Assembly (NCBI RefSeq): GCF_023703325.1
Contig: NZ_JAMQGM010000001.1
Location: 299,745-363,744, forward strand
DNA from: Streptomyces meridianus
Lineage (GTDB): Bacteria; Actinomycetota; Actinomycetes; Streptomycetales; Streptomycetaceae
Reading direction: 5' to 3'
DNA length: 64,000 bases
How positions within the stretch are numbered: the first letter of the stretch is position 1; each line of letters starts with the position of its first letter. Under the pieces are notes generated by a model. The model was not told the DNA's origin and did not search any database. It saw nothing but the letters and a program-made list of their open reading frames with translations. Below are positions 1-9,334 of the stretch, piece by piece. A program made the translations under genes and the position numbers.

Positions 1-113
1 GTGAAACGGTTACGGAACCCCTTATTCCGGATAGTTGCGTACGTCTCATGCAGGGAAAGCGCAGGGACCACCCGCACCGCTTTCCCCGCCGCGGCCGTGC
101 CACACTTCGGGGC

Positions 114-602
<489 letters not shown>

Positions 603-675
603 CGGCGCGGCGGCGGGTTCCGGCCCACCGCCGCGGCCGGCACAGTCAGCCCGTACGCGCCGACCGGAGAGACCC

Positions 676-1503
676 GTGCCCGAGGGCCACACGATCCACC
701 GCCTCGCCCAGGACTGCCTGCACCGCTTCGGCGGGAGCACGGTGCGTGCGGCCAGCCCGCAGGGCAGGTTCACGGAGTCCGCGGCGCTGCTCGACGGCCG
801 GGTCATGAGCGCCGCCGACGCCCACGGCAAGCACCTCTTCCTCGGCTTCGACGGCGCCGGCTGGGTCCACGTCCACCTGGGGCTCTACGGCACCTTCCGG
901 TTCGGCACCGGCCCTGCGCCCGAGCCCGTCGGCGCGGTCCGGCTGCGCCTGACCGGCGGAACCGACGGGCTGCACCACGCCGATCTGCGCGGCCCCACCG
1001 CCTGCGAACTCGTCACACCGGGGGAGAAGCAGGCGATACACGACCGGCTCGGCCCCGACCCGCTGCGCTCCGACGCCGACCCCGGCCGGGCGTGGGCGCG
1101 CATCTCCCGCAGCAGGACCGCGATCGCCACCCTGCTCATGGACCAGAAGGTCGTCGCCGGGGTCGGCAACGTCTACCGCGCCGAGGTCCTCTTCCGGCAC
1201 GGCATGGACCCCTACCGCCCGGGCCGGGACCTCACGCGCACCGCATGGGACGCCCTCTGGGCGGATCTCACCGAACTGATGCACGAGGGCGTCCGCAACA
1301 ACCGGATCGACACGGTCCGTCCCGAGCACACCCCCGGGGCCATGGGAAGAGAGCCGCGGGTCGACGACCACGGCGGCGAGGTGTACGTCTACCGCCGCGC
1401 CCGTCAGGCGTGTCACCTCTGCGGCGGCGAGATCCGCACCGCCGCGCTCGCTGCCCGCAACCTCTTCTGGTGCCCCGGCTGTCAGCCGGGGCACGGCGGT
1501 TGA
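676..1503 (+). CDS. Fpg/Nei family DNA glycosylase (endonuclease VIII-like)
   Basis: Excises oxidised bases and nicks abasic sites in base excision repair. The GTG at 676 places Pro2-Glu3 at the N terminus (PEGHTIHRLA); Pro2 is the Schiff-base nucleophile in this family. Central residues include the helix-two-turn-helix region (MDQKVVAGVGNVYRAE). The C terminus has a Cys4 zinc finger (CHLC...CPGC) at about residues 246-267. Length (275 aa) is normal. The EGHTIHR start favours actinobacterial Nei over Fpg; the exact substrate cannot be read from sequence. Confidence 0.9.
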   Translation: MPEGHTIHRLAQDCLHRFGGSTVRAASPQGRFTESAALLDGRVMSAADAHGKHLFLGFDGAGWVHVHLGLYGTFRFGTGPAPEPVGAVRLRLTGGTDGLHHADLRGPTACELVTPGEKQAIHDRLGPDPLRSDADPGRAWARISRSRTAIATLLMDQKVVAGVGNVYRAEVLFRHGMDPYRPGRDLTRTAWDALWADLTELMHEGVRNNRIDTVRPEHTPGAMGREPRVDDHGGEVYVYRRARQACHLCGGEIRTAALAARNLFWCPGCQPGHGG

Positions 1504-1516
1504 CCGGGGCGACGGC

Positions 1517-2746
1517 TCAGAACCCGTGCGGCAGCCAGGGCGCGACATCGCTGTGGAACGCCGCCGACGCCGCCGCCAGGGCACCCGGCCTCAGCTCCCG
1601 CACCCGTCCGGTGCCCGCAAGCGCGGCCAGGGACGTCCCGCCGAGATAGGCCGACGCGAGATCGTTCACGGACAGGGCGAGTTCCGCCGGTGCGGTCGTC
1701 CGCTCGCACGACGCGCCCTTGCTGTCGGCGGCCAGCCGCCAACTGCCCTCGTTCCAGGGGCAGAACGGATCGGTGACGTCAAGGACGGTGTCCAGCTCCC
1801 GTGCGTAGCTGCGCAGTTCCAGCGCCCTGCCCACGTCGACCAGTCGCAGGTGCACCCCGTCGCGAACCCGTAGTCCGCACCGCCGGACGTCCGAGACCAG
1901 ATGCCGCCACGGCGCGTCCGCCGGACTGCTGCGCACCTCGATGCGGGAGGTCAGGTCGATGTCGAGGAGGAACTGCCACAGGGCGGCGTACACCGCCGGA
2001 TCCGGCGCGTACAGGTCGCGCAGCAGCACCGCGCCGTTCGCGCCGCTCGCGTCCCAGTCCGGCCGGACCGCGTAGCGGGCGAAGCCCGTCACCCGGCCCC
2101 CGGACTCCGCCACCACGCACTGCAGGGGCGACGCGCCCGCGCGGTCCTGTTCGGGGTCCAGCAGGGGGACCTGGTCCCAGCCCGGCATCCGGGCCAGCAT
2201 TCCCGGCCGGGTGGGCACGGCGGCCGCGTACACGGCCTCGCACTCCTCCCGCACGGAATCCGGTTCCGTCAGGCGCAGCCGCACCCGCCCGGTCCCCTCC
2301 GGGACGTCGAGCCGCACCCGGGCGGTGTCGATCTCCGCGCTCAACTGCTCACTGGCGACGCCATATCCGAAACGTCCGTAGATGACCGGTTCGGATGCCG
2401 TCAGGGCCGCCAGCGGTTCACCCCGTTCCCGCAGGTTGTCCAACTGCCGCCGCATCATCGACCGCAGAATCCCGCGCCGCCGGTGCGTCGGCAGCACGCC
2501 GACCATCGTGACCCCCGCAGTGGGCACCGACGCGCCGCCCGGCACCGTCATACGGAAGCTGAACGCCCCGGACGCCCCCACGCACGTGTCACCGTCCCAG
2601 ACCCCCACCGACCGCTCGAACTCGGTCAGTTCCCGGTACCGGGCCCGCCACTGAGGTGACTCGGCGACACCCCCGAACGCCACCTCCAGCATCCGGAACC
2701 ACCGGTCCCACTCGTCGGGCCGCAGGCTGCGCAACTCCGTCGTCAT
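1517..2746 (-). CDS. Eis-like GNAT N-acetyltransferase
   Basis: A 409-residue cytosolic acetyltransferase of the Eis type: N-terminal GNAT domain with the acetyl-CoA loop VLPTHRRRGILRSMMRRQ at about residues 92-109, a second degenerate GNAT-like domain, and a C-terminal SCP2-like part. The ATG at 2746 (MTTELRSLRP) has a GGAGG-type site just upstream; the longer open frame to 2995 is unlike the family. Eis proteins acetylate amines such as aminoglycosides or peptides, but the natural substrate here is unknown. It converges on the glycosylase gene with only 13 bases between them. Confidence 0.88.
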   Translation of the reverse strand: MTTELRSLRPDEWDRWFRMLEVAFGGVAESPQWRARYRELTEFERSVGVWDGDTCVGASGAFSFRMTVPGGASVPTAGVTMVGVLPTHRRRGILRSMMRRQLDNLRERGEPLAALTASEPVIYGRFGYGVASEQLSAEIDTARVRLDVPEGTGRVRLRLTEPDSVREECEAVYAAAVPTRPGMLARMPGWDQVPLLDPEQDRAGASPLQCVVAESGGRVTGFARYAVRPDWDASGANGAVLLRDLYAPDPAVYAALWQFLLDIDLTSRIEVRSSPADAPWRHLVSDVRRCGLRVRDGVHLRLVDVGRALELRSYARELDTVLDVTDPFCPWNEGSWRLAADSKGASCERTTAPAELALSVNDLASAYLGGTSLAALAGTGRVRELRPGALAAASAAFHSDVAPWLPHGF

Positions 2747-2915
2747 GGCCTCCAGCCTGCCGACTCCGGTCCGAGCAGGCGAGCGCATTTCGCACACGAG
2801 GGCGCGTGACCCGGGCCCGCCGTGCCGCCCTCGGCGCCGGGCGGAACGTTTTCCGAGGGCAGCTGGGGGATCCCCCCTGCGCAGCGCAGCCCGGGATGGA
2901 TAGGGTCCCGGTGCA

Positions 2916-4061
2916 ATGGCACGTACGGCAAGAGCAGAGACATTCACGGCACGGATGCGCATCACGATGCACCGGGCCCGCACCGGCCTGCGCAAGGCCG
3001 GGGTCGACTACTTCCGCGGCGACGGATCCGACTGGATCGCCCTCGTCGCCCTGCTCCTGAGCGTCCCGGCGATAGCCGCCGCCACCGTGGCCGTACCGCT
3101 GTGGTGCCCGCCCGCGGCACTCGTCCTCCCGATCGTCGCCGGCGGCCTGCTGCTGCGGCCCGCAAGCCTGCTCCTGCTCTACGGCGCCTCCGCTGCGGCG
3201 CTGATCGTCGAGACCCTGATGCTCGGGCCGTACGCCGAGGGCGCCTGGTACCGCGTGACGCCCGGGACCGTCCTCGTCGTGGGCGCCGTCGGCTTCTCCG
3301 GCCTGGTGGTGGCCCAGTTCCGCAGCCGTGTCGGTGTGCCCTGGCGGCGTGGCGGCACCATGCTGTTCGACCTGCGCGAGCGCATCCGGGTGCAGAGCAA
3401 GCTGCCGGGGCTCCCCCAGGGCTGGCACAGTGAGATGGCCTTGCGTCCCGCGGGCGGCCAGTCGTTCTCGGGGGACTTCGTCGTCGCGGCCCGCACCAAC
3501 GGGGGCCGCACCCTCGAGGTCGTGCTGACCGACGTCTCCGGGAAGGGCATGGACGCGGCCTCCCGCTCCCTGCTGTTGTCCGGCGCGTTCGGCGGCCTGC
3601 TCGGGTCACTGCCACCGAACGACTTCCTCCCGGCCGCCAATGGCTATCTGCTGCGCCAGGACTGGCACGAGGGCTTCGCGACCTCCATCCACCTCGTCCT
3701 GGACCTGGACAGCGGCGACTACGAACTGCTCTCGGCCGGGCACCCTCCGGGCCTCCAGCTCTGCGCGGGCACCGGCCGCTGGGAGGAGAAGACGGGCGAG
3801 GGGCCGCTGCTCGGGGTCTACGGCGGTGCGCAGTTCGACTCGGTGAAGGGCACGCTGCGGCCGGGGGACGTGCTGATGCTGTTCACCGACGGGCTGGTGG
3901 AATCCGCGGAGCGCGAGCTGACCGAGGGCCTGGACCGGCTCACCGGTGAGGCCGACAAATACGTGGTCAGCGGCTTCCACGGGGCCGCCTGGCACCTGAT
4001 CGAGTCGGTGGCCAAGGACGTCAACGACGACCGGGCTCTTCTGCTCATCTGCCGGGACTGA
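2916..4061 (+). CDS. Membrane PP2C/SpoIIE-type serine phosphatase
   Basis: A 381-residue protein with about three to four N-terminal membrane helices (residues 40-145) followed by a cytosolic PP2C_SIIE phosphatase domain. Metal-binding acidic motifs are visible: FSGDF at about 186, LTDVSGKGMDAA at about 205, LFTDGLVES at about 325 and a C-terminal NDDRALL. Such phosphatases typically dephosphorylate anti-sigma-factor antagonists in Streptomyces. No partner sigma/anti-sigma genes are adjacent, so the target is unknown. A TAGGGT box at 2901-2906 suggests a transcript with almost no leader. Confidence 0.87.
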   Translation: MARTARAETFTARMRITMHRARTGLRKAGVDYFRGDGSDWIALVALLLSVPAIAAATVAVPLWCPPAALVLPIVAGGLLLRPASLLLLYGASAAALIVETLMLGPYAEGAWYRVTPGTVLVVGAVGFSGLVVAQFRSRVGVPWRRGGTMLFDLRERIRVQSKLPGLPQGWHSEMALRPAGGQSFSGDFVVAARTNGGRTLEVVLTDVSGKGMDAASRSLLLSGAFGGLLGSLPPNDFLPAANGYLLRQDWHEGFATSIHLVLDLDSGDYELLSAGHPPGLQLCAGTGRWEEKTGEGPLLGVYGGAQFDSVKGTLRPGDVLMLFTDGLVESAERELTEGLDRLTGEADKYVVSGFHGAAWHLIESVAKDVNDDRALLLICRD

Positions 4062-4071
4062 CCGGCGGTGG

Positions 4072-4077
4072 TAAATT
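4072..4077 (+). promoter_or_regulatory. -10 box, leaderless start of the 4084 gene
   Basis: TAAATT lies six bases before the GTG at 4084, with CTGCCG 17 bases upstream as a possible -35. Transcription would begin at the start codon. No Shine-Dalgarno sequence is present. Confidence 0.45.
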
Positions 4078-4083
4078 CGCCCG

Positions 4084-5199
4084 GTGGCCAGCATGGGGGC
4101 GGAACGAACGGCTCGGCAGCAGCAGTTGAGCGCCGACGCGGACAAGCACGACGGCGCTGACCCGGGGGCCGGTCCGGCCGCCTGGCGATGGAGCCCCCGT
4201 ACTGCCCGGATCACCGGTTCCGCGGCCACCGTCCTGCTCACCGCCGTCACGGCCCTGCTCGCCCGTGACGCGTTCGCCCCGGGCGCCGTCGCCTGGTGGC
4301 TGCTGGGATGCGCCGCCCTCACGGCGGCGGCATCCGCACTGCTGTTCCGCCGCCCCGAGACCGTCCGCGGTGCTCCGGCGACCCTGGCCGCAGCCTCGGG
4401 CGTACTGGCGGTCCTCGCGGTGTGGACGGCGGCCGACGCGCACCAGTGGTCCGCACCGAGCCGGGTGGCCGGGCTCGCGGTCGCGGGTTCTGCGGCACTC
4501 GTCCTGCTCGGCCTGTTCTCGCCCGTCGGGCGTTCCGGCCCGGTGGGGGCGATGGCGCTGGCGGGGCTCGCCGCACTGTGGTGGGCCACTCTGCTGCTGA
4601 CGGACGCCCCCGCGCACGCGGGGGCCGCCCAGGGGGTGATCGCCTTGGTCGTGCTCGGCGTGCTGCCGCGGGCCGCGCTGACCGGTGCCGGGCTGGCCGC
4701 CTGGGGCAACCGCCCGGCCGGGGCGTCGGTGAGCCGGCTCGGTGCCGGCGCCGCGCTGGCCGTCACGCACCGCGGGCTGGTCGGTGCGGCGCTCGTCGCA
4801 GCCGCCTCGGCAACCGCCGCCGGCTGGCTGGTGGGAGGGCTGCCGAGTCCCTGGGCGGTGCTGTTCACGACGGTTCTCGCAGTGGTGATGTGGGCACGGT
4901 CCCGGGCCTATCCGTTGGTCATCGAGGTGGTGCTGTTGCGGGCCGGGGCCGTGGTACTCCTGGTCAGGCTCGTCGCTGTGTGGATGCAAACGAACGCGCA
5001 GGCCTCGATCGCGGCGGTCGGACTGCTGGGGGCGGCGGCCGTACTGTCGCTCGCGGCGACGGCCGTGACCCTGCCGGACCGCCTGCGTACCCGTCTGTCC
5101 CGGGGCATGGACCTCGCCGAGCCGGCGGGCTTCGTCGTCCTGCTCCCGCTTGCCGTCGGCGTGTTCGGCACCGGCACCCATCTGCCCGGCGCATTCTGA
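4084..5199 (+). CDS. EccD-like 11-helix integral membrane protein
   Basis: A 371-residue, strongly hydrophobic protein. I count 11 membrane segments between about residues 45 and 365, after a charged cytosolic N terminus of about 40 residues. The C-terminal pattern (PDRLRTRLSRGMDLAEPAGF followed by a last helix) resembles the end of EccD, the 11-helix channel component of type VII (ESX) secretion. The ubiquitin-like domain that precedes the helices in EccD is missing. The next gene encodes an EspI/MinD-like ATPase, and EspI and EccD genes are neighbours in mycobacterial ESX-1. No EccB, EccC, EsxA/B or mycosin is nearby. Family assignment is moderate; secretion function is inference. Confidence 0.6.
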   Translation: MASMGAERTARQQQLSADADKHDGADPGAGPAAWRWSPRTARITGSAATVLLTAVTALLARDAFAPGAVAWWLLGCAALTAAASALLFRRPETVRGAPATLAAASGVLAVLAVWTAADAHQWSAPSRVAGLAVAGSAALVLLGLFSPVGRSGPVGAMALAGLAALWWATLLLTDAPAHAGAAQGVIALVVLGVLPRAALTGAGLAAWGNRPAGASVSRLGAGAALAVTHRGLVGAALVAAASATAAGWLVGGLPSPWAVLFTTVLAVVMWARSRAYPLVIEVVLLRAGAVVLLVRLVAVWMQTNAQASIAAVGLLGAAAVLSLAATAVTLPDRLRTRLSRGMDLAEPAGFVVLLPLAVGVFGTGTHLPGAF

Positions 5200-5232
5200 G
5201 CCGTGAGCGACAACAGCCCGAGGGGGAGCGGT

Positions 5233-6630
5233 ATGGCGGAATCGGAGCGGCACGGGGACGTCGTCCGGGCAGGCAGCGGACAGTGGACGCCGGTGCCCGG
5301 CGTGCCACCGCTGCCCGAGGAGTCCCCCTGGGACCGGCCGCTCAAGGCCGCGCTGTCCCGGTCCTCCCCGGCTCCTGCCAAGCCCCCGACGTCGTCCGAG
5401 ACCCCGGTGACGGCTCCCGTGCCGATGCCACAGGATCCCGCCCCGGCCGCCCCGGCTCCCGCCCGGGGCGCGGAACCGGCCGGACCGGCGGCGGCCCCGG
5501 CCTCGGTCCCGTCGGCGGCCGGACCGGCCGGACCGGCTCCGGCTCCCGCGCAAGCCGCTCCGGCGCCGGTGCAGCCGCCGTCCCCGCCGGTGAGCCCCGG
5601 ACCGTCACCGGCCCGGCCATCCGCCGCGCAGGCCGGTCCCGCTTCCGGGGCGCCCCCGTCCCTTCCCCCGCAGACCCGGCCGGCGACCCGCGTGCCCACG
5701 GCGACACCCGTCTCCGTCACCACCGTGGCGCCCGAACTTGCCCAGGCCCAAGGGAAGTTGCTCAACGGTGACTCCGCGGCCCGGCGCACCGGACGATCGC
5801 TGCGCAAGCTCGTCGGATCCTCCGCGGCCCGCGAGGTCGAGATCGCCACCCGGGTGGCCCGGGACATCCAGCAACCCGTGGGCGACGGCCGCCAGATCGT
5901 GGTGACCAGCATCCGGGGCGGCGCCGGGAAGACGACCGTCTCCGCGCTGCTGGGCCGCACGCTGGAGCACTACCGGCACGACCCGGTCCTCACCCTGGAG
6001 GCCGATCCGGCGCTCGGCACTCTGCCGGTACGGCTCGGAGCCCCGGTGGTCCGGTGGACCTGCGGTGACCTCGCCAGGATCGTGGACCCGTCGATGCAGC
6101 TCACCGATGTCACGGGGTATCTCGTCCAGCTGCCCGACGGCGGCTGGTTGCTGCCCGGCAGCCAGGGGCGGGTCGGGGCCCGGCTCGATCCGGCGGACTA
6201 CGGGTCGGTGGTCGTGGCCCTGCGCCGTTTCTTCGCGATGACCGTGGTGGACTGCGAGACGCTGCCGAGCGAGCTCGCCCGGACCGCGCTGGCTGCCGCC
6301 CACGCCCGGGTGCTGGTCGCCCCGGCCACGCTGGAGGGCGTAACGAGCACCCGGTCGGTGCTCGACTGGATGGGCGGTCTGCCCCGCCCGCTGATGCTTC
6401 CCGGAACCGTCGTCGTACTCGCCTCGCACTCCCCGCACATGACGATCGACCTCGATGCCGCGGCGGCCCATCTCCGGCTCGACGGCGTCCGGGTGCTGCC
6501 GCTGCCCTACGACCGGCATCTGGCCGCAGGCGGTGCGATCCGCATGGCGCTGCTCGGCAGCGCGACGCAGGAGGCCCTGGGGGAACTGGCCGCAGAACTC
6601 GTCAACCGCGCTGTGCACGGGCCGCGTTGA
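5233..6630 (+). CDS. Pro/Ala-rich MinD/ParA-like ATPase (EspI-like)
   Basis: A 465-residue protein: residues 1 to about 175 are low-complexity Pro/Ala-rich, then a P-loop ATPase domain begins near 220 with a deviant Walker A (RGGAGKTT), a switch acidic residue in TLEADPALGTLP and the hydrophobic strand MTVVDCETLPS. This layout (disordered Pro-rich arm plus MinD-like ATPase) is that of ESX-1 EspI. The ATG at 5233 was chosen because AGGGGGAG at 5221-5228 is well spaced; a GTG at 5203 lacks a ribosome site. It follows the EccD-like gene by 33 bases and is probably co-transcribed with it. Confidence 0.68.
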   Translation: MAESERHGDVVRAGSGQWTPVPGVPPLPEESPWDRPLKAALSRSSPAPAKPPTSSETPVTAPVPMPQDPAPAAPAPARGAEPAGPAAAPASVPSAAGPAGPAPAPAQAAPAPVQPPSPPVSPGPSPARPSAAQAGPASGAPPSLPPQTRPATRVPTATPVSVTTVAPELAQAQGKLLNGDSAARRTGRSLRKLVGSSAAREVEIATRVARDIQQPVGDGRQIVVTSIRGGAGKTTVSALLGRTLEHYRHDPVLTLEADPALGTLPVRLGAPVVRWTCGDLARIVDPSMQLTDVTGYLVQLPDGGWLLPGSQGRVGARLDPADYGSVVVALRRFFAMTVVDCETLPSELARTALAAAHARVLVAPATLEGVTSTRSVLDWMGGLPRPLMLPGTVVVLASHSPHMTIDLDAAAAHLRLDGVRVLPLPYDRHLAAGGAIRMALLGSATQEALGELAAELVNRAVHGPR

Positions 6631-6668
6631 GCCGGAGCTCCGACCGCGGCGGTTTCCTCCGACAGAAA

Positions 6669-6707
6669 CGGTCCGGGTGACGACGAACACTTCCGTCACC
6701 CGGACCG
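6669..6707. terminator. Bidirectional terminator hairpin
   Basis: A perfect 14-bp inverted repeat (CGGTCCGGGTGACG) with an 11-base loop sits between two convergent genes. There is no U-tract, as is usual in Streptomyces. Confidence 0.75.
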
Positions 6708-6747
6708 GTTGCACGCGCTGCCCGGGGCCCAAGGTCCTGGGCAGGAC

Positions 6748-7953
6748 CTAGTGGGCCCGAGCGGTTTCCTTGCGGGGAGGGGTCCCGGCGCGATCGCGGG
6801 CCTGGGCGGCCGCGTCCCGCTTGAACGCCCAGTTCATCTTCGGCTCCATCACGAAGCGGAACATCCGCTGCACCGGCGGGGTGCACAGGACGGTGACCAC
6901 GACGGCAGCGACGACCGTCACGGCGATGGCGCCCAGTGGGGTGTGCGGCCAGTCATGGTCGAACCAGCCCCAGAAGCGGGAGCCCTTGGCCAGGAAGCCG
7001 TGCAGCAGGTAGCCGTACAGCGTTCCGGCGCCCAGCGCGGTGAACCACATGGTGCGCTTGGGGACCCAGGCGAAGAAGCAGGCCGTCAGCACGAGCGAGC
7101 AGCCGAAGAGAGCGAGCGTCATCACGATGCCGCTCCACCACGGCGCAGCCAGTTCCTGGACGCTGTCGCGGTGGTAGAACCACGCGGACGACATCCGCGG
7201 GGCCGCCCAGTAGGCGAACACGGTGGCCACCGCGAACACCGGAACGGCCGCGATCTTGACCCAGCGCTGCCGCACCCACTCGAAGTGCTCCGGCTTCATG
7301 ACCAGACCCACGACGAAGAACGGCAGGAACTGCAGCACCCGCTGGAGGTCGAGGTCGTCGCCGATGTCGGGCGAGATCGAGGCCAGTACCGCGATGCCCA
7401 GGGCGAGCGGCACCGGCCAGCGCACGATCTTGAACAGCGGGGTGGCCAGCCGCCACACGAAGAGCGCGACCAGGAACCACGTGAGGTACCACGGGTCGAG
7501 CAGGCTGATCGGGTGCGTGGGGTCGTCGTCCGCGTACTGCTTGAAGAAGCTGTACACGATCTCGAAGATCACGTACGGCACGAGGACGCCTGTGACCAGC
7601 CGCTTGAGCCGGTCGGTCCGCATGTCGAAGCTACGGGAGAAGTAGCCGGAGATGATGATGAACGCCGGCATGTGGAACGTGTAGACGACCATGTACAGGG
7701 CTTCCGCTGCCCGGCTGCTGTCGGTCAGCGGCTCCCAGGCGTGGCCGCAGGCCACGAACACGATCGCCAGGTATTTCGCGTTGTCGAAGAACGCGTTGCG
7801 CTGCTTGGGCTTGTCCCTGCCGGCCGTGCCGCTGGAGGACTTGGGACTCTCGTCCGCCTCGTCGGGCCGGTAGGCACGATCCGCAGGGTTCTCGTCCCGG
7901 GCCGGGGGGAGCGGAACCCTCTGATAACCATGGGGGCGCAGGCTGTTCGTCAC
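6748..7953 (-). CDS. Membrane acyltransferase 3 / fucose 4-O-acetylase-like
   Basis: A 401-residue membrane protein with about ten helices. The opening NAKYLAIVFVACGHAWEPL carries the conserved His of the acyltransferase-3 fold, and the next helix, VVYTFHMPAFIIISGYFSRS, matches the COG3594 (fucose 4-O-acetylase-like) subgroup. Such proteins O-acetylate surface glycans or small molecules. The GTG at 7953 (VTNSLRPHGY) is preceded by a GGTGGGA site; the frame stays open to 8121 but the extra residues look non-coding. The acceptor is unknown. Confidence 0.82.
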   Translation of the reverse strand: MTNSLRPHGYQRVPLPPARDENPADRAYRPDEADESPKSSSGTAGRDKPKQRNAFFDNAKYLAIVFVACGHAWEPLTDSSRAAEALYMVVYTFHMPAFIIISGYFSRSFDMRTDRLKRLVTGVLVPYVIFEIVYSFFKQYADDDPTHPISLLDPWYLTWFLVALFVWRLATPLFKIVRWPVPLALGIAVLASISPDIGDDLDLQRVLQFLPFFVVGLVMKPEHFEWVRQRWVKIAAVPVFAVATVFAYWAAPRMSSAWFYHRDSVQELAAPWWSGIVMTLALFGCSLVLTACFFAWVPKRTMWFTALGAGTLYGYLLHGFLAKGSRFWGWFDHDWPHTPLGAIAVTVVAAVVVTVLCTPPVQRMFRFVMEPKMNWAFKRDAAAQARDRAGTPPRKETARAH

Positions 7954-8593
7954 AGACCATCCCACCAAAGACTGGGGGAGACGATCTCGGACCTCACTGC
8001 GCGTTCGGGGGTCGGGGCAGCGTGGAACATCTGAGGCACCATAGCGTTGGAAGGTCGTCGCCGTAAAACCTTCACCTCTCCTCTCGTGAAGGGTTCTGCT
8101 ACCCCCATCCCGCGCATTCATGGGGCTCTTCGAATTGTTGGGTGCGATGACAGCACCTGGAGGCTTTGTCCGGCTTCACCATGTTCGATGTAGTCATATC
8201 AGCCCACATCAGCCGAACGTGACGTCCGATGTGGGTGATTTTGTCGACATGTTGATGCACTCGGAATGCCATTCGCATTCCTGGTGTCCGTCGTCACATG
8301 TGGCTGGCATTGCGTGCCCGTGCATGAGGATCGTCGCGGACCCGTGCATGAGGAAACGAACGCGTCTCGAGGGTCTCCGTGATGGGGGAATTCATTCACC
8401 CACACGTCGCGGTGCCCGCCCCCGCCTCGCAGTGGCAGGCGGCGGCCTCCGGGCGGCCCGTCGACCGTTGACCAACGATTCGTCACCCCGCGCATACCCG
8501 GGGCCTGTTGGTGGCACCATGGATCTGGCGGGGGTGTGCGGCGCTGCACGCCCTCAGGCCGGCAAAGCGTTCCGACCGAGGGTGTGATGAGTT
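7954..8593. other. 640-base intergenic region
   Basis: No convincing gene was found. The 8120-8420 part is less GC-rich than its surroundings. It holds a 33-base imperfect palindrome with CCCACATC/GATGTGGG arms (8203-8235) and two copies of CCCGTGCATGAGGA (8317-8330 and 8341-8354). A TTGACC at 8468-8473 could be a -35 element for the small downstream gene. Probably promoter and operator space for the divergent genes. Confidence 0.5.
8317..8354. repeat. Two direct repeats of CCCGTGCATGAGGA
   Basis: Two exact 14-base copies at 8317-8330 and 8341-8354, start-to-start 24 bases, upstream of both divergent genes. The spacing is about two helical turns, which would suit a regulator binding one face of the DNA. 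Confidence 0.6.
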
Positions 8594-8788
8594 GTGGCCA
8601 TTTCGCTGTCAGTAGTCGTCCTGTTGGCGATCGTCCTGATCGTGATGATTCGGGGTGGTTCGCTCAAAGCGGGTCCCGCGATCATCGCAGCGCTGTTCGG
8701 CTTCTTCCTCGCCTCGACCAACATGGCACCGTCGATCAACCGGTTCCTCAACTCGATAACGGACACGATCAGCCAGATCACCTTCTGA
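8594..8788 (+). CDS. Small conserved-looking membrane protein
   Basis: A 64-residue protein with two hydrophobic segments: residues 2-19 (AISLSVVVLLAIVLIVMI) and about 27-42 (GPAIIAALFGFFLAS), then a polar tail ending SQITF. The GTG at 8594 follows a GAGGGTG ribosome site at about 8578-8584. I recognise no family. It converges on the ArsC-like gene with three bases between stop codons. Confidence 0.7.
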   Translation: MAISLSVVVLLAIVLIVMIRGGSLKAGPAIIAALFGFFLASTNMAPSINRFLNSITDTISQITF

Positions 8789-8791
8789 CGG

Positions 8792-9160
8792 TCACGCCTT
8801 CCCGCGCTCGAGGGCGTCGCGTACCGCGTCCTCGCTGCGCCCGACCACAGCTGTGCCGTCGTCCGCGGTGATGATCGGTCGTTGGATGAGACGTGGGTGC
8901 GCGGCCAGCGCCCCGATCCACCGGTCACGGTCCGCCGGCTCGCGGGACCAGTCGCCCAACCCCAGTTCCTTCGCCTCCGGCTCCTGGGTGCGGGCGATGT
9001 CCCACGGCTCCAGTCCGAGCCGCTTGAGGACGGCCCCGATCTCGTCCGCGCTCGGCGGGTCCTCCAGGTAGCGGCGGACCGTGTAGTCCGCGCCCTCCGC
9101 GTCGAGCAGATGCACGGCCGAGCGGCACTTCGAGCAAGCAGGGTTCACCCAGATCTCCAT
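8792..9160 (-). CDS. ArsC/Spx-family thioredoxin-fold reductase
   Basis: A 122-residue cytosolic protein starting MEIWVNPACSKCRSAVHLL, with a CxxC near residue 9. RYLEDPPSADEI and the RPII motif (QRPIITADD) are the usual ArsC-family landmarks. Members reduce arsenate with glutathione or mycothiol, or act as Spx-like regulators; without an arsenic operon nearby, the arsenate role is unproven. The start is fixed by a leaderless-type promoter. Confidence 0.86.
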   Translation of the reverse strand: MEIWVNPACSKCRSAVHLLDAEGADYTVRRYLEDPPSADEIGAVLKRLGLEPWDIARTQEPEAKELGLGDWSREPADRDRWIGALAAHPRLIQRPIITADDGTAVVGRSEDAVRDALERGKA

Positions 9161-9167
9161 GCCGCGA

Positions 9168-9173
9168 AGATTA
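9168..9173 (-). promoter_or_regulatory. -10 box, leaderless start of the arsC-like gene
   Basis: On the minus strand TAATCT lies seven bases before the ATG at 9160, and no ribosome site is visible. Confidence 0.45.
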
Positions 9174-9334
9174 GCCAGCCGCGGCCCCTGCCGGAAGCGG
9201 CCCCCGGAGCGCAGGCAGGCCGCCTTTGCGGCGTTGCCGGCGGGAGATCGTGGGTCCGGCGGCGCCGGGGAGGTCGTCTGCCCGGTGCCTGGTCCGGGAC
9301 AGGCCCTCGCCGCTGTGTCCTGCGGAACCGACGG

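Noticed and set aside
8317..8354. CRISPR-like array
   Set aside because: Only two repeat copies with a ten-base gap; no spacers or cas genes.
8120..8587. Open frame in the less GC-rich gap
   Set aside because: Third-position GC is low and no motif or ribosome site is seen; treated as intergenic.
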